Assembly (NCBI GenBank): GCA_951802425.1
Contig: OX637797.1
Coordinates: forward strand, 186,001-250,000
DNA: 64,000 nucleotides
DNA from: Clavaria fumosa
Lineage: Eukaryota; Basidiomycota; Agaricomycetes; Agaricales; Clavariaceae
Direction of reading: 5' to 3'
Positions 21,345 through 32,990 of the stretch are shown in pieces. Every line of letters starts with the position of its first letter. Position 1 is the first letter of the stretch. Below the pieces are notes generated by a model. That model was not told the DNA's origin. It ran no database searches and was given only the letters and a program-made list of their open reading frames with translations. A program made the translations under genes and the position numbers.

Positions 21345-23470
21345 AGTCAATCTCCGGCATTACTATTGAGATGGGACAGGCCCTAACACACATCCACTGT
21401 GTCTCTGATGCATGGGAGGGGGTATTTGTCCTTTGATCAGATGCGCATTTAGCCTTGAGTAGTCAATAATCGGCCGCAGCTTGTCCTTCTCATGTTTGAA
21501 GAAGAAGGGGCTTGCATACGGGGATTTCGAGGGTCAGATACGTCCAGATGCTAACTGCTCATCCACCCATCAGTTCATCTCCACCATCTCTGCCCATGTT
21601 AGTGAGTACAGCTTAGTGGAGAGGTGCCAAGGATCAGTTTTGAACTCAATTTTAATGTCAAAGTCAGGGCAGGAGCAGGGAAGCTCGTCCCACTTTGCTT
21701 CACTGAAGACCATGGGGTGGAGGCTGGGCCAATCAGGAGTGGGGCCAGCATTGGGAAAACAGGTGTCCGGAATACTGGTGGAGGCCAGGGTACTTGTTTT
21801 CAGGGGTGCAGGGGCTCGTTTAGGAGTCGGGCGGCTGTGCGGGGAAGAGGCACAGGCATGGGGGCAGCGAGTGAGCCTTACTTCAGCTTTCACCCAGTCG
21901 ATCTCTGGGTTATGACATTTTAACCAATCATGCCCAAGGATCGCCATGTGGGACTGGGTCTTCCCTAGCAGGAAGTGGATCCGTTCCTGGTGATCACCAA
22001 CTGTCACAAGCAGCTCTACCCCATACCAGATCTTGCCATCCCTGTTCTGTGTCCCATCCACATTGTACATGGTGATCAGGTTCAACAGGGGGGATAGCTC
22101 CAATCCCACTTTCCTAGCCCACTCCAAGTCCATAAAGCAGTTGGTGCAGCCTGAATCAACAAGGGCTTTCATGGTTGCCCCCCTGCCAGTGCTGAGAGCT
22201 TCCAGGTGCACCTGAATGGAGAGCTCTCAGGGCATACGCGATAGTGTGTCCTTCAGCACCTCTGCCAGGTGCTTGGTCAGCTCCACTTTTCTGCTAGTCC
22301 CCATTTTCTTTTTCGGTATTTCACTCTTAGCAGTTTCTGTTTCCGCTTTGTCCTTTGCCTCAGCCCCAATCCGGGTATGTCTCCACTGCAATATAGTATA
22401 TTTTGGGATACTAGCTGCGGATACAGGGACGGGAGGGGGGCTGGGGTATCTACTCTTGAGGCACCAGTTTGGACTTACTGGACCTCATCTCCAAAATCCT
22501 GCTCCTCAACAGGAGCCTTCCTTTCTCTCTGAAGCAACTGCAATCTCATTCTCATAGTCTTCGGCATTTCAAACCTGGCTTTCCATGGCGCAGAGCTGCA
22601 GCCTCTGGATCTGTGGGCATGCATCTGGGAGTGGGCACTCTCTCACCATGTGGCCAGCTTGACCACAGCAGAAGCAAGTGTGCACTACTCCAGGGGCACG
22701 GGCACAGTCCACCATCATGGCATCACCAGCACTGCGTGGGTGTGGCATGATGGGAGGGGCAGGGGTGCGGGCCAGTGGCTGGGCCAGGAAGGGGCGTGGG
22801 GCTGGAGCGAAATGGGTTGGTGGGGTGGGTCGATTCGCCGTCGATTCGCCATGGGCAGGGCAGGGTGGGTAGCATTCTGCTGGGCCACAACACCCTCGAA
22901 GCATCGCTGCTGGGCATCCAGCCTCTCAGCAAGTGCCTTCCACTCCCCATAGGTTCCTGGCATCGGAGAGATGTTGTATATCCTCGCCACCAATTTCCTG
23001 CTGAGGTTCTGCTCTAACCAGTGGACCAGAATGTCCAAGTTGGCTACCTCTGTCATCCCTGCTTGGTGAAACATCATCTTGAACTTGGCGAAGAACTCTG
23101 GGGCTGTCATGGTGCCCTGCTTTAACCCAGCGATGTCTGCGAGGGCAGTCGTACAGTTGTTCGGGTCATCAAAGGCCCACTTCATTTCCTCCATGAACTC
23201 CACCCAGGTTCCAGCTTCACCACTCTCTAGGATCTCTTCAGCTTTCATGTTTGCCCACTCTGCGGCGAATCCCTTTCCAGTAATTTTGCTTAGAGCAAAA
23301 AGGACCTTTGCCTGGTCCATGGCATAGACTGTTGGATTCACCATAAACAGGAGGCAAATTGACTGGAGGAACATGTGGAAGTTCCTTTTCTGCCCATCAA
23401 AGGGGGCAACAGATAAGTCCAGCCTCATGGCTTGGACTACAGGTGGGGCGACATGGTCAGCCATCACAGA
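21345..23470 (-). pseudogene. Gypsy gag-protease-RT start, truncated and frameshifted
   Basis: The gag frame begins at 23467 (MMADHVAPPVVQAMRLDL) and has the capsid-like region (FDGQKRNFHMFLQSICLLF, WVEFMEEMKWAFDDP, EFFAKFKMMFHQAG). An 11-bp tandem duplication of GTCGATTCGCC (22829-22850) shifts the frame. The zinc knuckle CFCCGQAGHMVREC follows in the next frame (near 22650). The aspartic protease is at about 22170-21900 (LVDSGCTNCFMD, AILGHDWLKCHNPEIDW). The start of reverse transcriptase (SPYASPFFFKHEKDKLRPII) is followed by an abrupt end near 21345. No integrase is attached. It is a different family from chromovirus A by its position and sequence. Confidence 0.85.
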
Positions 23471-24065
23471 CCCTGGTGGTGGTGATGGGGTTTTGGGGAT
23501 GTCAGTAACAGGGGAATTGGGGGGAAGCAGGGCTTGACCTGGTCTCAGTCTCAGACACTGTAAACAAAATTCCAGGCCTTGGGCACTCAGGATTTCTTCG
23601 ATCTCATAGCAGTCCTGTCCTCTCAGGCTGCTCTTCTATGTACTTATGTACTTGTAGAACTCTTATTCTATAAAACTCTTGCTAACGTGGGGTCCAAAAG
23701 GTATCCCAGGTGGTCGCTCCACAACTCTTAATGAGTTGCCCATGCGCCCTTCTGACAATGGTCACAGAGCAAGGGCTCTGTCCACTGGACCAGGAAACTA
23801 CTTGAAAGACTAAGTAGAGGGCCTTTCCGTGCCCTGTACACTACACAATTTACTGGGAGGAGTTTGGTGGCTGTGCTCCAGTTCGGGTCATGTGTATCTA
23901 TACACAGTAAAAATTTCACACAGTTCTGTTGCACACTGTGGGCAGGGTAAAGAGAAAGAGGATGAGGGGGATAAGCTGTCACAGAGTGTGACAGTTTGAG
24001 ATAGGGATCCAGGCTAGCCAGGTTAGGACACGGGGCTAGGGTGGACAGGGTTGATGTTAGTATTG
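23471..24065. other. Untranslated or LTR-linked sequence, no supported gene
   Basis: Lies between the gag start and the LTR-like sequence at 24066. Short minus-strand frames exist but show no family motif. It may be the gag leader or part of a longer LTR. Confidence 0.4.
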
Positions 24066-24370
24066 TGTCAGACTTAGTCTTATGGTTCACACAACTTAAC
24101 ATAAGGTCGATGATGACGATACTAACATAAGGGGAAAAGGGTACAAGTAAGGAAAAGTCATAGTATATATAGCAGGAACCCCAGGAGTTGCTGGCATTCC
24201 CATGCTCAGACCCCAGATGTCATGTGATGTGCCTGAGGCCTGAGTCACATGATGCACCATTATGTAATCTGGCGACCATTCCAATCACATGACTTACCTG
24301 TGATCTTCCCATGACTCCTTTGTAATCCCATCCTGACCTTTCTCATGTGCTTATGTAAGCGATCCTGACA
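24066..24370. repeat. LTR, about 305 bp
   Basis: From TGTCAGAC to CCTGACA, matching the solo LTR at 13695-13958 across most of its length, including ACTAACATAAGGGGAAAAGG and the TATATATAG box. Its flanks do not match (TATTG and CTTAT), so it is not an intact solo LTR. It probably belonged either to the gag fragment on its left or to the gag-like fragment on its right. Confidence 0.7.
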
Positions 24371-24780
24371 CTTATATACCTGAGGGTGCTGTGGGTTCCT
24401 GCGGTGCAGCCCCAGGTCTGCAGCCTAAGGATGCTATCCATCTGTTGTGGCATGTCTCTCTACAGGCCTGCTCAGTCCACAGCTGCCTTCCACAGTATTC
24501 CGCAGGCTTGCACAGTCCACAGCTGTTTGATACTGCTCTTTGATGCGGCTCTCTGCTCTCTCCTGTTGCCCCTTTCCTGGATGTTATCGGGGCAGCTTAT
24601 CTCCACATGCTTTCCTCAGTTGCCATGTGCTCCTGTGTGATGGCTCTTCCTTGCCACTCAGCTTATCTCACAGCTCTTATCTGCCCTTCATAGTATATAA
24701 GGAGGGTTTGTACTGCTTCTCCCTCCTCATTACTGTTATGTGCTGGGGCCCACACAAACTCAACTTCCTTTCCAGCTCTC

Positions 24781-25084
24781 ATGTCTTCTAACAAGTCGCC
24801 CCCCTTGTACTCTCTTGTGCCACCTTTCATTAGGCGATTCAGAGGGGAGCCAACGACCTCCTCATTCTCACCATTGCCCAACGATGCTATGCTTGCAGAC
24901 ATCCTGGCCATTTTGCATCATCATGCCCCTGAGTCATCTGCCCCAGCAACCTTATCTGTGACCTTCTCGAGGATCCCCACAGTACAGTCTTTTCTTCCAT
25001 TTCTCATTTGCTTTTTTGATTATTCTTTCCAGAGTGGGACTTTGTTCCTCCTACCTGGTGGGCATCCCCCACTTCTTATTCAGG
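24781..25084 (+). pseudogene. Gag-like fragment related to the gene at 2566
   Basis: Begins ATG at 24781 about 80 bp after a TATATAAGG box. It includes the segment ICDLLEDPH followed by a 50-bp intron-like stretch and WDFVPP, which correspond to the zinc-knuckle gene at 2566-3212. The zinc knuckle itself is missing. The sequence then switches abruptly to integrase at about 25085, so this is a deletion junction. Confidence 0.5.
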
Positions 25085-25764
25085 ATGGACAACAACACCC
25101 CCCATAGCACAACTGGTGTCTCCCTGTTCTTCACAAACAAGGGATACCACCCAAGACTCATGATTTCCCTCGAAGGGATACCCATGCACAAGGCCCACAT
25201 GGTCACAACTGATCTCAAGATGCTCCATCAGCACCTACAAGATCAACTCAAGGTCACAAACGAGGCCTACTCATGCTTTGCAGACAGGAATAGAGAGGTT
25301 ACACCAGATTGGAAGGAAGGGATGAAAGTGTGGTTAGACTTACAGAATGTGAAGATGAAGAGACTGATGAAGAAACTGGACTCAAAACAAGCCGGACATT
25401 TCCCCATACTCACAAAAGTTTTGACTCACATGTATCATCTCCAGTTACCAAAATCAATGCAGGGAATTCACAATGTTTCCCATGTCTTGTTACTCAAGAA
25501 CGTCTATGATGACACCTTCCCCCAGTGACAACAGCAACCCCTGCCCCCTATCAAGATCAACAGCAAACAACACTACAAAGTTGCCAACATATTGGATTCT
25601 CAAAGGAGGGGTAGGAAAGTGCTTTACCTCATACATTGGGAAGGTTATGGACCCAATGACAACACCTGGGAGCCCATCAAATCACTTTCCAGCCTGAAGG
25701 AACTCCTTGAGGACTTCCATGTGGCATACCTGGACAAGCCTCATGCAACTCACACAACTCAATA
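25085..25764 (+). pseudogene. Integrase C-terminus and chromodomain, second copy
   Basis: Parallel to residues near the end of chromovirus A pol (TTGVSLFFTNKGYHPRL, QLPKSMQGIHNV). The frame is closed by TGA at 25526-25528 where copy A has CGG, then continues open through the chromodomain (VLYLIHWEGYGPNDNTWEP) to TAA at 25762. Several conserved Arg and Asp/Glu codons have become Gln, His, Asn or Lys through CG-to-CA changes. Non-functional. Confidence 0.85.
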
Positions 25765-25885
25765 ATTTTCCTTGCCTCCTTTTCATTTTTCTTCACTTTC
25801 TCACTTCAGACTTTGCAGCAGTATATACACAATAAAAATACAACAAGAAAAACTCTACCTACTGGTCATGAGCTTTTTCCTTCCC

Positions 25886-27921
25886 CTATTGCGACCCTTC
25901 TGCCCCTTCCCCACCTTCCACACTTGCAACTTTTTCTTCCTCTCCCCCCTTCTCCTCCTCTCCATCCTCAGGACCCTTCAACTCCACACCCCATTGGTCC
26001 ACCCTTGGAAGATCCAACAACTCCCTCCTCACACAATGCTGCTCCTGCTCCGCCCATTTCTCCACCCATGGTGAGAGCTCTGGTGGCGACTTCAGCAAAA
26101 GATCTTCATAGGCAAAGAAGACTGTTTCCAGTCCTTGTTGCCCTCAAAATTGAGCCTTGCAAAGCTCACTGACCATCATCATGCATCTACTGCACAATTC
26201 TAGAAACAAACCATCAGCTCATCATCAAGAATACAAAACTTGTGACTACTTACCCTGCTCCTGCTCCCTTGATGCCAACAATTCTGTTTCCATCCTCTCT
26301 ACAGTTGCAAACAAATCTACAAAACACAGATTAGTTTATTTTATATTCACAACTGTAGAACTTACTTTGTTCTGACTCCTCAGCCTCTTCCAATCCATGC
26401 CAGACCTCCCCCAGTTCAACCTTCTGATCTGGGTAAAAAGGAAGATCAGTTGGAACGTCGTGAAGCGAAATCACGACTTACCAGTGTCTTCCTTCTTTGC
26501 TGTCGCTATCACCCCCTTTACCTCCTCAAACCTGTTGCAAGTTTTTTCCACCATTGCCAACTATTCTATGGGTGAAATTAGCTCACTTCATATCTGTGAA
26601 ATTTGAACTTACCCTCCTTCTCCTTCTTCAACTCCCTCACCTCACGGCATGCCTCTCTTAATTTGGCCTCCTGGTCTGCATAAGGAAGGAAATCAGTTTG
26701 TAACACAGTAAAACAAAGCAAATACTTACCTTGCCACTCCCCATGGAGTGCCTTGAGCTCCTTTTCCACTCCCTCTGCCCACGCCATTAAATCCACAATC
26801 TCCACATCCACATCCCTGGATGCAGGTACCTTTGATGACTTCCTCTGTGTTTCCTCCACTTCCTTGCCTTTCCCTACAGACTCACAAGTTCAGTAAACTT
26901 GCAAAAAGCGAAGAAACTTGAAGACTCACCTTTCGCACCTTTCTGCACCTCCTCCAACTTGCATCTCACCCACCAACTCTGCTTCCAACTCCACCTCCCT
27001 ATTCAACTTCTGCACCCACATTATCTTCTGTGTGGGCTCTGCAACTTGTTGTTGGAGCATCACAAGCTTTCTCTTGAGGTTGACTCTTGGGACCAAAGTC
27101 CCCATGACCTTTTCTCCCTCCCCCACCAACTCCCTCGACGACAACGGCTTTGTGACTCACCTTTTTGATGTTGACAGGCCAGGCATTGGCAACCATGACC
27201 TTGCCCTTGTCTGCTTCCCATGTCCCACCCATGTCGGAGTCCCCGGAACTGGTATTGTAGGGTATTTCGGTCCCACTTGACTCATGACCACTGTCACCAA
27301 CCCTTCCACATGTCACATAGCCTTGTCAATCTTCGTGTCATCCCATCCATACTTGTTCTTCACATGCCATCGACAGAAGTCTTGGACCCAGGAGCACTTC
27401 CCATGGTCCTCCACACACTGATGAAATTTGCCTGCTGCACTGCACTTGCACTGCCAGCCCTTTGCAATGCAATTGTCACAATCCTGTAACACAACAATTA
27501 GAAGAAATGAATGAGAATGAGAATTACTATTATGCACCTCTCACTCCCTTTCATTCCACTCTTTGTTCTCCTTTACTGACCCTATTTTCTTCCAAGCTTT
27601 TAGGAAGTCTGTGGGCAACAGGTCAGCCTCACCCGCAAGATTGCCCCCCATCCTGCTGGGGCCCACAATGTTCTCCATCGCCCCACTTGGGCCTGCAACA
27701 TCACCCACTGCCTTGCTCATGCCCATGACATTGCCTCACATCTTGTTGTGGCCTGTGACTTCGTCTTGAATGCACACACATCGCACCCATTCTGCGGCTT
27801 GTCAAGCCAAGGCATTGTCCAAGATACTCTCGTTTAGTGCCAGCTCCGTCTCCTCATAAATGCGCATTTTGTGCATGACCTTGGTTTTGTCTTTGTGTTG
27901 TTTGATAGTGGCAGAGACCAT
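25886..27921 (-). pseudogene. Second copy of the antisense Zn-cluster/coiled-coil gene
   Basis: Same order as the gene at 17781-19856. The ATG at 27921 gives MVSATIKQHKD, and the DFLKAWKKIGS exon ends near 27541. The cysteine exon (about 27480-27310, CDNCIAKGWQC ... HGKCSW) keeps five of the six cluster cysteines, with Phe in place of the fourth, and retains Trp where copy A has a stop. Coiled-coil pieces lie at about 27130-26930 and 26860-26590. The C-terminal exon ends at 25886 (LLKSPPELSPWVEKW). Exon order and splice positions agree between copies despite heavy CpG decay, which supports a real spliced gene. Stops in several exons make this copy a pseudogene. Confidence 0.65.
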
Positions 27922-28194
27922 GGTGGTTGAACTTAGAAAAAAATTTCAGGTGTCATGACTTGATCAACAAACATCGCGCTGACTAATTGTCACATGATCT
28001 CCACCCACTTCCAACCCTGCTTGAGCATCTTGCCACCCAGTGTGTTGCATGACTGTTTTTGCCACATGCACTGGTTGCATGACATTTTCACAACCCCAAC
28101 ACACTGCATGCTTGCAAACATGCAGCATTCACAAACAGGGTCCTGCAGGACCAATACCTTATCCTAGAGAACAATACATTAGAGCTTTTTTCTC

Positions 28195-28871
28195 TTGATT
28201 AGACTTACTTACCTTTCCATCCACCAATGTCTGCCCCCTCCCGCCATGTGCACATCTTGAGGAATCTGAGATGGGCATACCAGTAGCCCTTGGCATCGAC
28301 TTCCTCAATTTCCACATTGCCCTCATTGCATGCCAATGTGTCTTGTTGTTGTTGGATGTCTTCACTTCACCTGCACTCCTCCAATGTGGGAGCGCAGGCA
28401 GTTGTGGCAGCTGTTGCCGCTGCTGCCTCCACCTCCACCTCCCTCCATGCTTCCTCCGCTTTTTCCTCTTGACAGGCCCACTCTACCTCCACTGCCCACT
28501 CCGTGCATGCGTTGTCAACCTTCTTCAGAAAATTGTGGGTGTCAACAATTGCCCACTCCACTGCCTCTAACTGTCCCTCAGACTCAACGATGTCCCCCTC
28601 CACCATGGCAAATGCCATATACCACTTGCAGTGGTCCTACAGCAACACTGTCATATCAGCATTAGAGCCAAGGGGTGGGATGACTTACCACCAATTGTTG
28701 GGCATCGTCCACCCACACCCACAACTCTCTCACTTCCATCACCACCTCGAATTCTGCCTGCAGGTCCACTTGGGGGGGGAGAGACCTCTCTGCCATCAGC
28801 AAGTGCCGGTTTTGGAACTTGGCAATGATTTCACATAAGAGGGGCAGGAGAGGGTGAAGAGTAGGTGCCAT
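28195..28871 (-). pseudogene. Opposite-strand gene of a third LTR element
   Basis: Starts at ATG 28871 (MAPTLHPLLPLLCEII). One GT-AG intron (about 28686-28630) separates it from an exon encoding KWYMAFAMVEGDIVE and a Glu/Ala/Trp-rich helical run. A stop near 28367 is followed by more in-frame sequence (GYWYAHLRFLKMCTW) up to a GTAAGT donor near 28212. It lies just inside a polypurine tract and LTR start, as the genes of chromovirus A and its relative do, but has no cysteine cluster in the visible part and no clear sequence similarity to them. Function unknown. Confidence 0.45.
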
Positions 28872-28987
28872 GATGTTGCAACAGAACAGAGGGAGGTGTG
28901 ACCTTAAAAAAAAAATCAAGCACTGCTGTGAGTCAACAGAACCATGTGACCAGTCGCATATGGGCCTGCCTCACAGGAGCTCAGCTC

Positions 28988-29150
28988 CTAGGGAGGAGGT
29001 ACTGTCACAACCCAACACACCCTGTTATGGGCTGCCTGACATGTCCTCACACTTGACGACTGCTCCTGACTCAATTCCACTGCTCAATGATCACTCCGAA
29101 CCTACAATCAGCAACTCCATATGTGGACCATAATTCCGATGGACTCCACG
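28988..29150 (+). repeat. Polypurine tract and LTR start of a third element
   Basis: AGGGAGGAGG is followed after a few bases by TGTCACAACCC at 29003, the same arrangement as at 19961-19973. How far the LTR extends to the right is unclear; I see no matching end within the next several hundred bases. Confidence 0.5.
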
Positions 29151-32100
29151 CACTTCACTGTTGTTTGGCTGATGTTGGGGAACCTTGGGAATGAGTGAAA
29201 TCAGTTTAGGACTTGCAGAGTGGCCTCTAGACAAGCTAGTGAAGGTCCCTCAATGATATTAGACTTTGGGGTTTGGATACAGTGGCTGAAACATGTTTCC
29301 AGACAATTTCTTAGTATTTGTTTTATGACTTCTTCTTTGTGGACTTTTTTTGATACTATCCCATTTTAGACACTTACTTACTATATAATCCTTGAAGCTG
29401 TAGTAGATACTACAGCATATGACATAAACTCAATTACCTGCTTATGCACAAGGATTGCTGTCTGAGTAGGTCAATTCCACCTAAACACAAATATGAACAA
29501 CAGCAAGCTATATGATGTCCACTTAGTCATGGCAAATAGCATATGTCATGGCACATAGCATAGTCATTCCTTATGTATTTACAGAGCTCAGCTAAACATG
29601 GATACCTTTCTACTCCATTCTCATGGTGCTGAGGCCAAATTATTCCTACAAGCCAAGCTGTGGCAATGCTAACTGGGCCCTGTGCATGAACATCCTGCAT
29701 CTAACCCAATTTGAATCACTCAAATTAATGAAAATTTGGATGAAAATTTGTGAGACCCTTTCTGCTGCACAGGTGGAAAAATTATGTAATCAATGTGTTG
29801 CCTGCTAATACCGCATCTGCCTCCAGTTCTACTTCTCACTATTGTGATTTCTCATTTCACACTCTTACACGACCCATTCACTTTACATGTTATCGCATTC
29901 GCCATTTGGCCTATTTATTTTTTCTATTCATCTTGTCTCTTCCGCCTGCTAATTGTCCATGCACTCCACGTGCGTTATTATGCCTACGCGCTGCAGCAGG
30001 TGAGAACGGTTGTTGATCATTTCTTGTGAATCACCAGAGCTGACGCTGTTGTGATTGTCGAACTTGCAATGCAATTCCATCGTCGTGCACATTGTTTACT
30101 GACCCTATCTCGTCTGCCCGCATTCGCTCTCACCCGCGAGTCGTGTTCTCGTCCCTCGTTCCCCGCTTTCGCGATCACCCCCCTCGCCGTTTTGCGTTTG
30201 CGCCTCTTAAAGGGAGTGTTGCAACGACGTGGAAGGTTTTTCACACCAATCTACTATCTAAGTTGTCGCGCCAATACCCCGAATTTAAGGGAACGTGACC
30301 CATTCAAGGGCTCGTCCATGTGTTTGATCTTCACTTGCCAAAAAATCATGGGAGTGTCCTCAAAGGTTCGCAAGTCGGACCGAGCTCAGCATTTTGCGGG
30401 GCAGTGACAGTTATCGGCCTTTCGTGTCCAAGCGCTCGGTTCCGAGATGAAATCTGGATCAAAAACGATGGTCCTTTTTCCTTGACAGTTGTCTTCGGAA
30501 AGTTCCACGGACGCAATCGCGGGGGCTTTGCGTCTGACGTGACGCGTGACGTGGCAGACATGACACATGTCGCCTCTGACTGAGCGCTTGGTCTTGGTGC
30601 GATATGAATCCGCTGGTGGGCCTTCACCTTGCCGACGTCAAAAGCGCGCAGCGACCCGACCGCTGCTATTGCAGGATGAGGGGAAAAGAGGCAGACTGAC
30701 AATGATCAGTGGTCTCGTCGCCCATCAATGCAAAAAGAAAATCTTTTGCACTTGTGCTGCATACGCATTTGGCAGGTCCACCAAATCCCACAACTGAATC
30801 TTCCTTATCCCCTTTGAGGTTTCGACCCGCCTGCCTCCTTCCTGCCATTCTCAGTTGAATTGCTTTTGGCTCCACCGGCTTGATGCCGTCAATACACGGG
30901 AAGCCACACGAGTCAACATTCGCACCCTCCTTTCTGAACTTCTACGTCATCGGAGGGGCCTGAACTGCATCGGTTGCAGACGAGGGAACTGCCTTGATCG
31001 CCGTACAGATGTGTTGTGACCGACACCACCGCAAGGCACTGTTCAAGTGACGGCCGCTGGGATACAAAGAACTCGTTTGGCAAATCATTGATTATGCCTT
31101 ATCGGCGAACGCGGCGAACACGGTAACTTAGCAGCCAGCTGGTCCATAAGGATAGCGGATCGACGCAGGGGAGAGCCCTCGCTCAGGCTCGATGGATAGC
31201 TGGTCTAACATCGTCCAGCCGAAAATTTCCTCCCCTCAGTTCGCACGACGGCTCCATGATACTCCACCGTCAACCGCTGGCCATTCGGGAGACCAGCGGG
31301 GTGCCGCCTTTCCATGTCTGAGGCCTCGCTCGAATGTCGTGTGTCGCCTGACAGGTTGGGGTATGGTTAATATGTGGGGCGACCCTGATATATAACGGCG
31401 TCGGGTGTACCACCATGTAGCCGGTTCCACGTCCACCAGTCACATACAGTGCATGACAGTATAAGTACATGACAAGCCTCACAGAAACGCACCGCAAGCG
31501 TGCCACAGCACGCAATCGTCAGTTCAGTTCTTTGGATTTCGATCGAGGCGGAAACGGCCCGCTTTGAATGTTATCTCTTTTTCCTTTTTTTTTCTTTGGC
31601 CACGCCCTCTCTTCTGACTTTACAGATATCATATCTTCTTTCCCCGTGGGTCAGTGAATGGTTGAAGGGCCCAGCTCTTCTCCCCTGGCGGCGACGATCT
31701 TACAGCCAGGGCCGAATTTCTTATCATCTCCCTCGGAGTGCTGAGAGTTGGTACACCGAAATACACGGGGACTGGTTTTGGAAAGTTCAGCTGACAAGCA
31801 AGGCAGGGCCGGATCAAAAGGTGTGTGTTGCCATGCTGCCTTCATTCACACGCTCACTGACACCCAGAAAAACCCCGCAATCTCGCAAAACCCTAGATCT
31901 GACTTCGAGGGGCGAACAACGAAAGGAGGAAGAAGAAAAAATGGGCGACCCGAGGAGAGGAGAGTTCGGGCAAAAGTAGGGTCTGCCTGCCTCCCTTATT
32001 GAATGCCTAGCGTTTTGAATCTTGCACTTCCCGCGAAGGTCCCGACGAGGTCATGGGCGCAGATTGATCTCTCTGGTTCCCACACATTGGTTCTCGGCCA

Positions 32101-32990
32101 GGCACGCATGTAAGCTATGACGAGAGGAACGCAAGCCCCAAATTGACGAAGAAAAGCGCAGGATGTTGAGAGGAAGAGGCGGGAAAAAGTGATGACTTGT
32201 GGGGATACTCGGGGGCCTGCCCCGCGGAGGATTGTTATGTAATACAGGCACGCTGGATGAACTCGTGATCAAATGGAAAAGAGACCGGAGATTCGGAGAT
32301 TCGCGTGGGAGGGTGGACAGTGGCGACCTGCTAGCGCAGTGCCGCTGCCCTCGTTGAGCGATTGACGGGCGGTAGGGACGGCGGTGGTGTATGGTGGTCT
32401 CTCGTTGCCCTTCCAGCCCTAGTTACAGAGAACGGAGGGACCAAAAGCGAGATGGGAGTGACCATGCGGACCCTGGATAAGCCACGTGCGATTGCGGTAA
32501 TGGAAGCCAGGTGGGACCGAGAAAAGGGGACTAGACTGCAGCCAAAGGCTAAACTCAGCCCTAGTCCGTGGCTGTTGGTAGTTGTTTTGATTTCAGCAGT
32601 TGATGGAGTGTGACGAGAGTGTGACGTGTCATTGCCATATAGGGTATGTTCTCAGTACGACGGGTTGCTTTTACGTATAACGTCCGGCCCACCCCCATCC
32701 GAAGACTTCTTTTTTGCACCGCCGTATAATCACACGTTCAATAAATTACATCGACAAGAGAAAAAAAAAAAAACAAACAGAAAAAAAAAACCCCCAACAG
32801 AAAAAAAAAGAAGAAAAAAAAAAAAAGTGACCGTTCTAAATTTGAGAATCGACACATACATACACAACAACCCACCACACACACACGCCGTCTCTCTCCT
32901 CTTCGCTGTCCCTTTCTTTCCTTAGCCTCCTTCCGCTTATAATCTCTCACTTCAGTCCCTTCTCCCCCTTCTCTCTCAGCTTCGCTGTTC
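29151..32990. other. Long region without a supported gene
   Basis: The left part (to about 29800) is AT-rich and CpG-poor, like the neighbouring repeats. From about 30000 the base composition becomes CpG-normal, as in the host genes. Frames up to 160 codons occur on both strands but show no motif or splice continuity. The last 250 bp has A-rich tracts (32760-32826) and a CT-rich run (32890-32985) directly before the zinc-finger start, typical of a fungal core promoter and 5' leader. Confidence 0.5.

Larger units (their letters stand above)
25085..28010 (+). mobile_element. Relative of chromovirus A, CpG-depleted 3' portion
   Basis: Collinear with chromovirus A from 17005 to about 19930: integrase end (25085-25528), chromodomain (25559-25764), opposite-strand accessory gene (25886-27921) and the tract before the purine run. 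Wherever A has CG this copy nearly always has TG or CA; the chromodomain segment has no CG left. Stops interrupt pol (TGA at 25526-25528). The 3' LTR is missing: after 28010 the sequence becomes a different element. Confidence 0.85.

Noticed and set aside
31500..31979. 159-codon frame upstream of the zinc-finger gene
   Set aside because: No motif, no recognisable splice continuity, and similar-length frames exist on the other strand.
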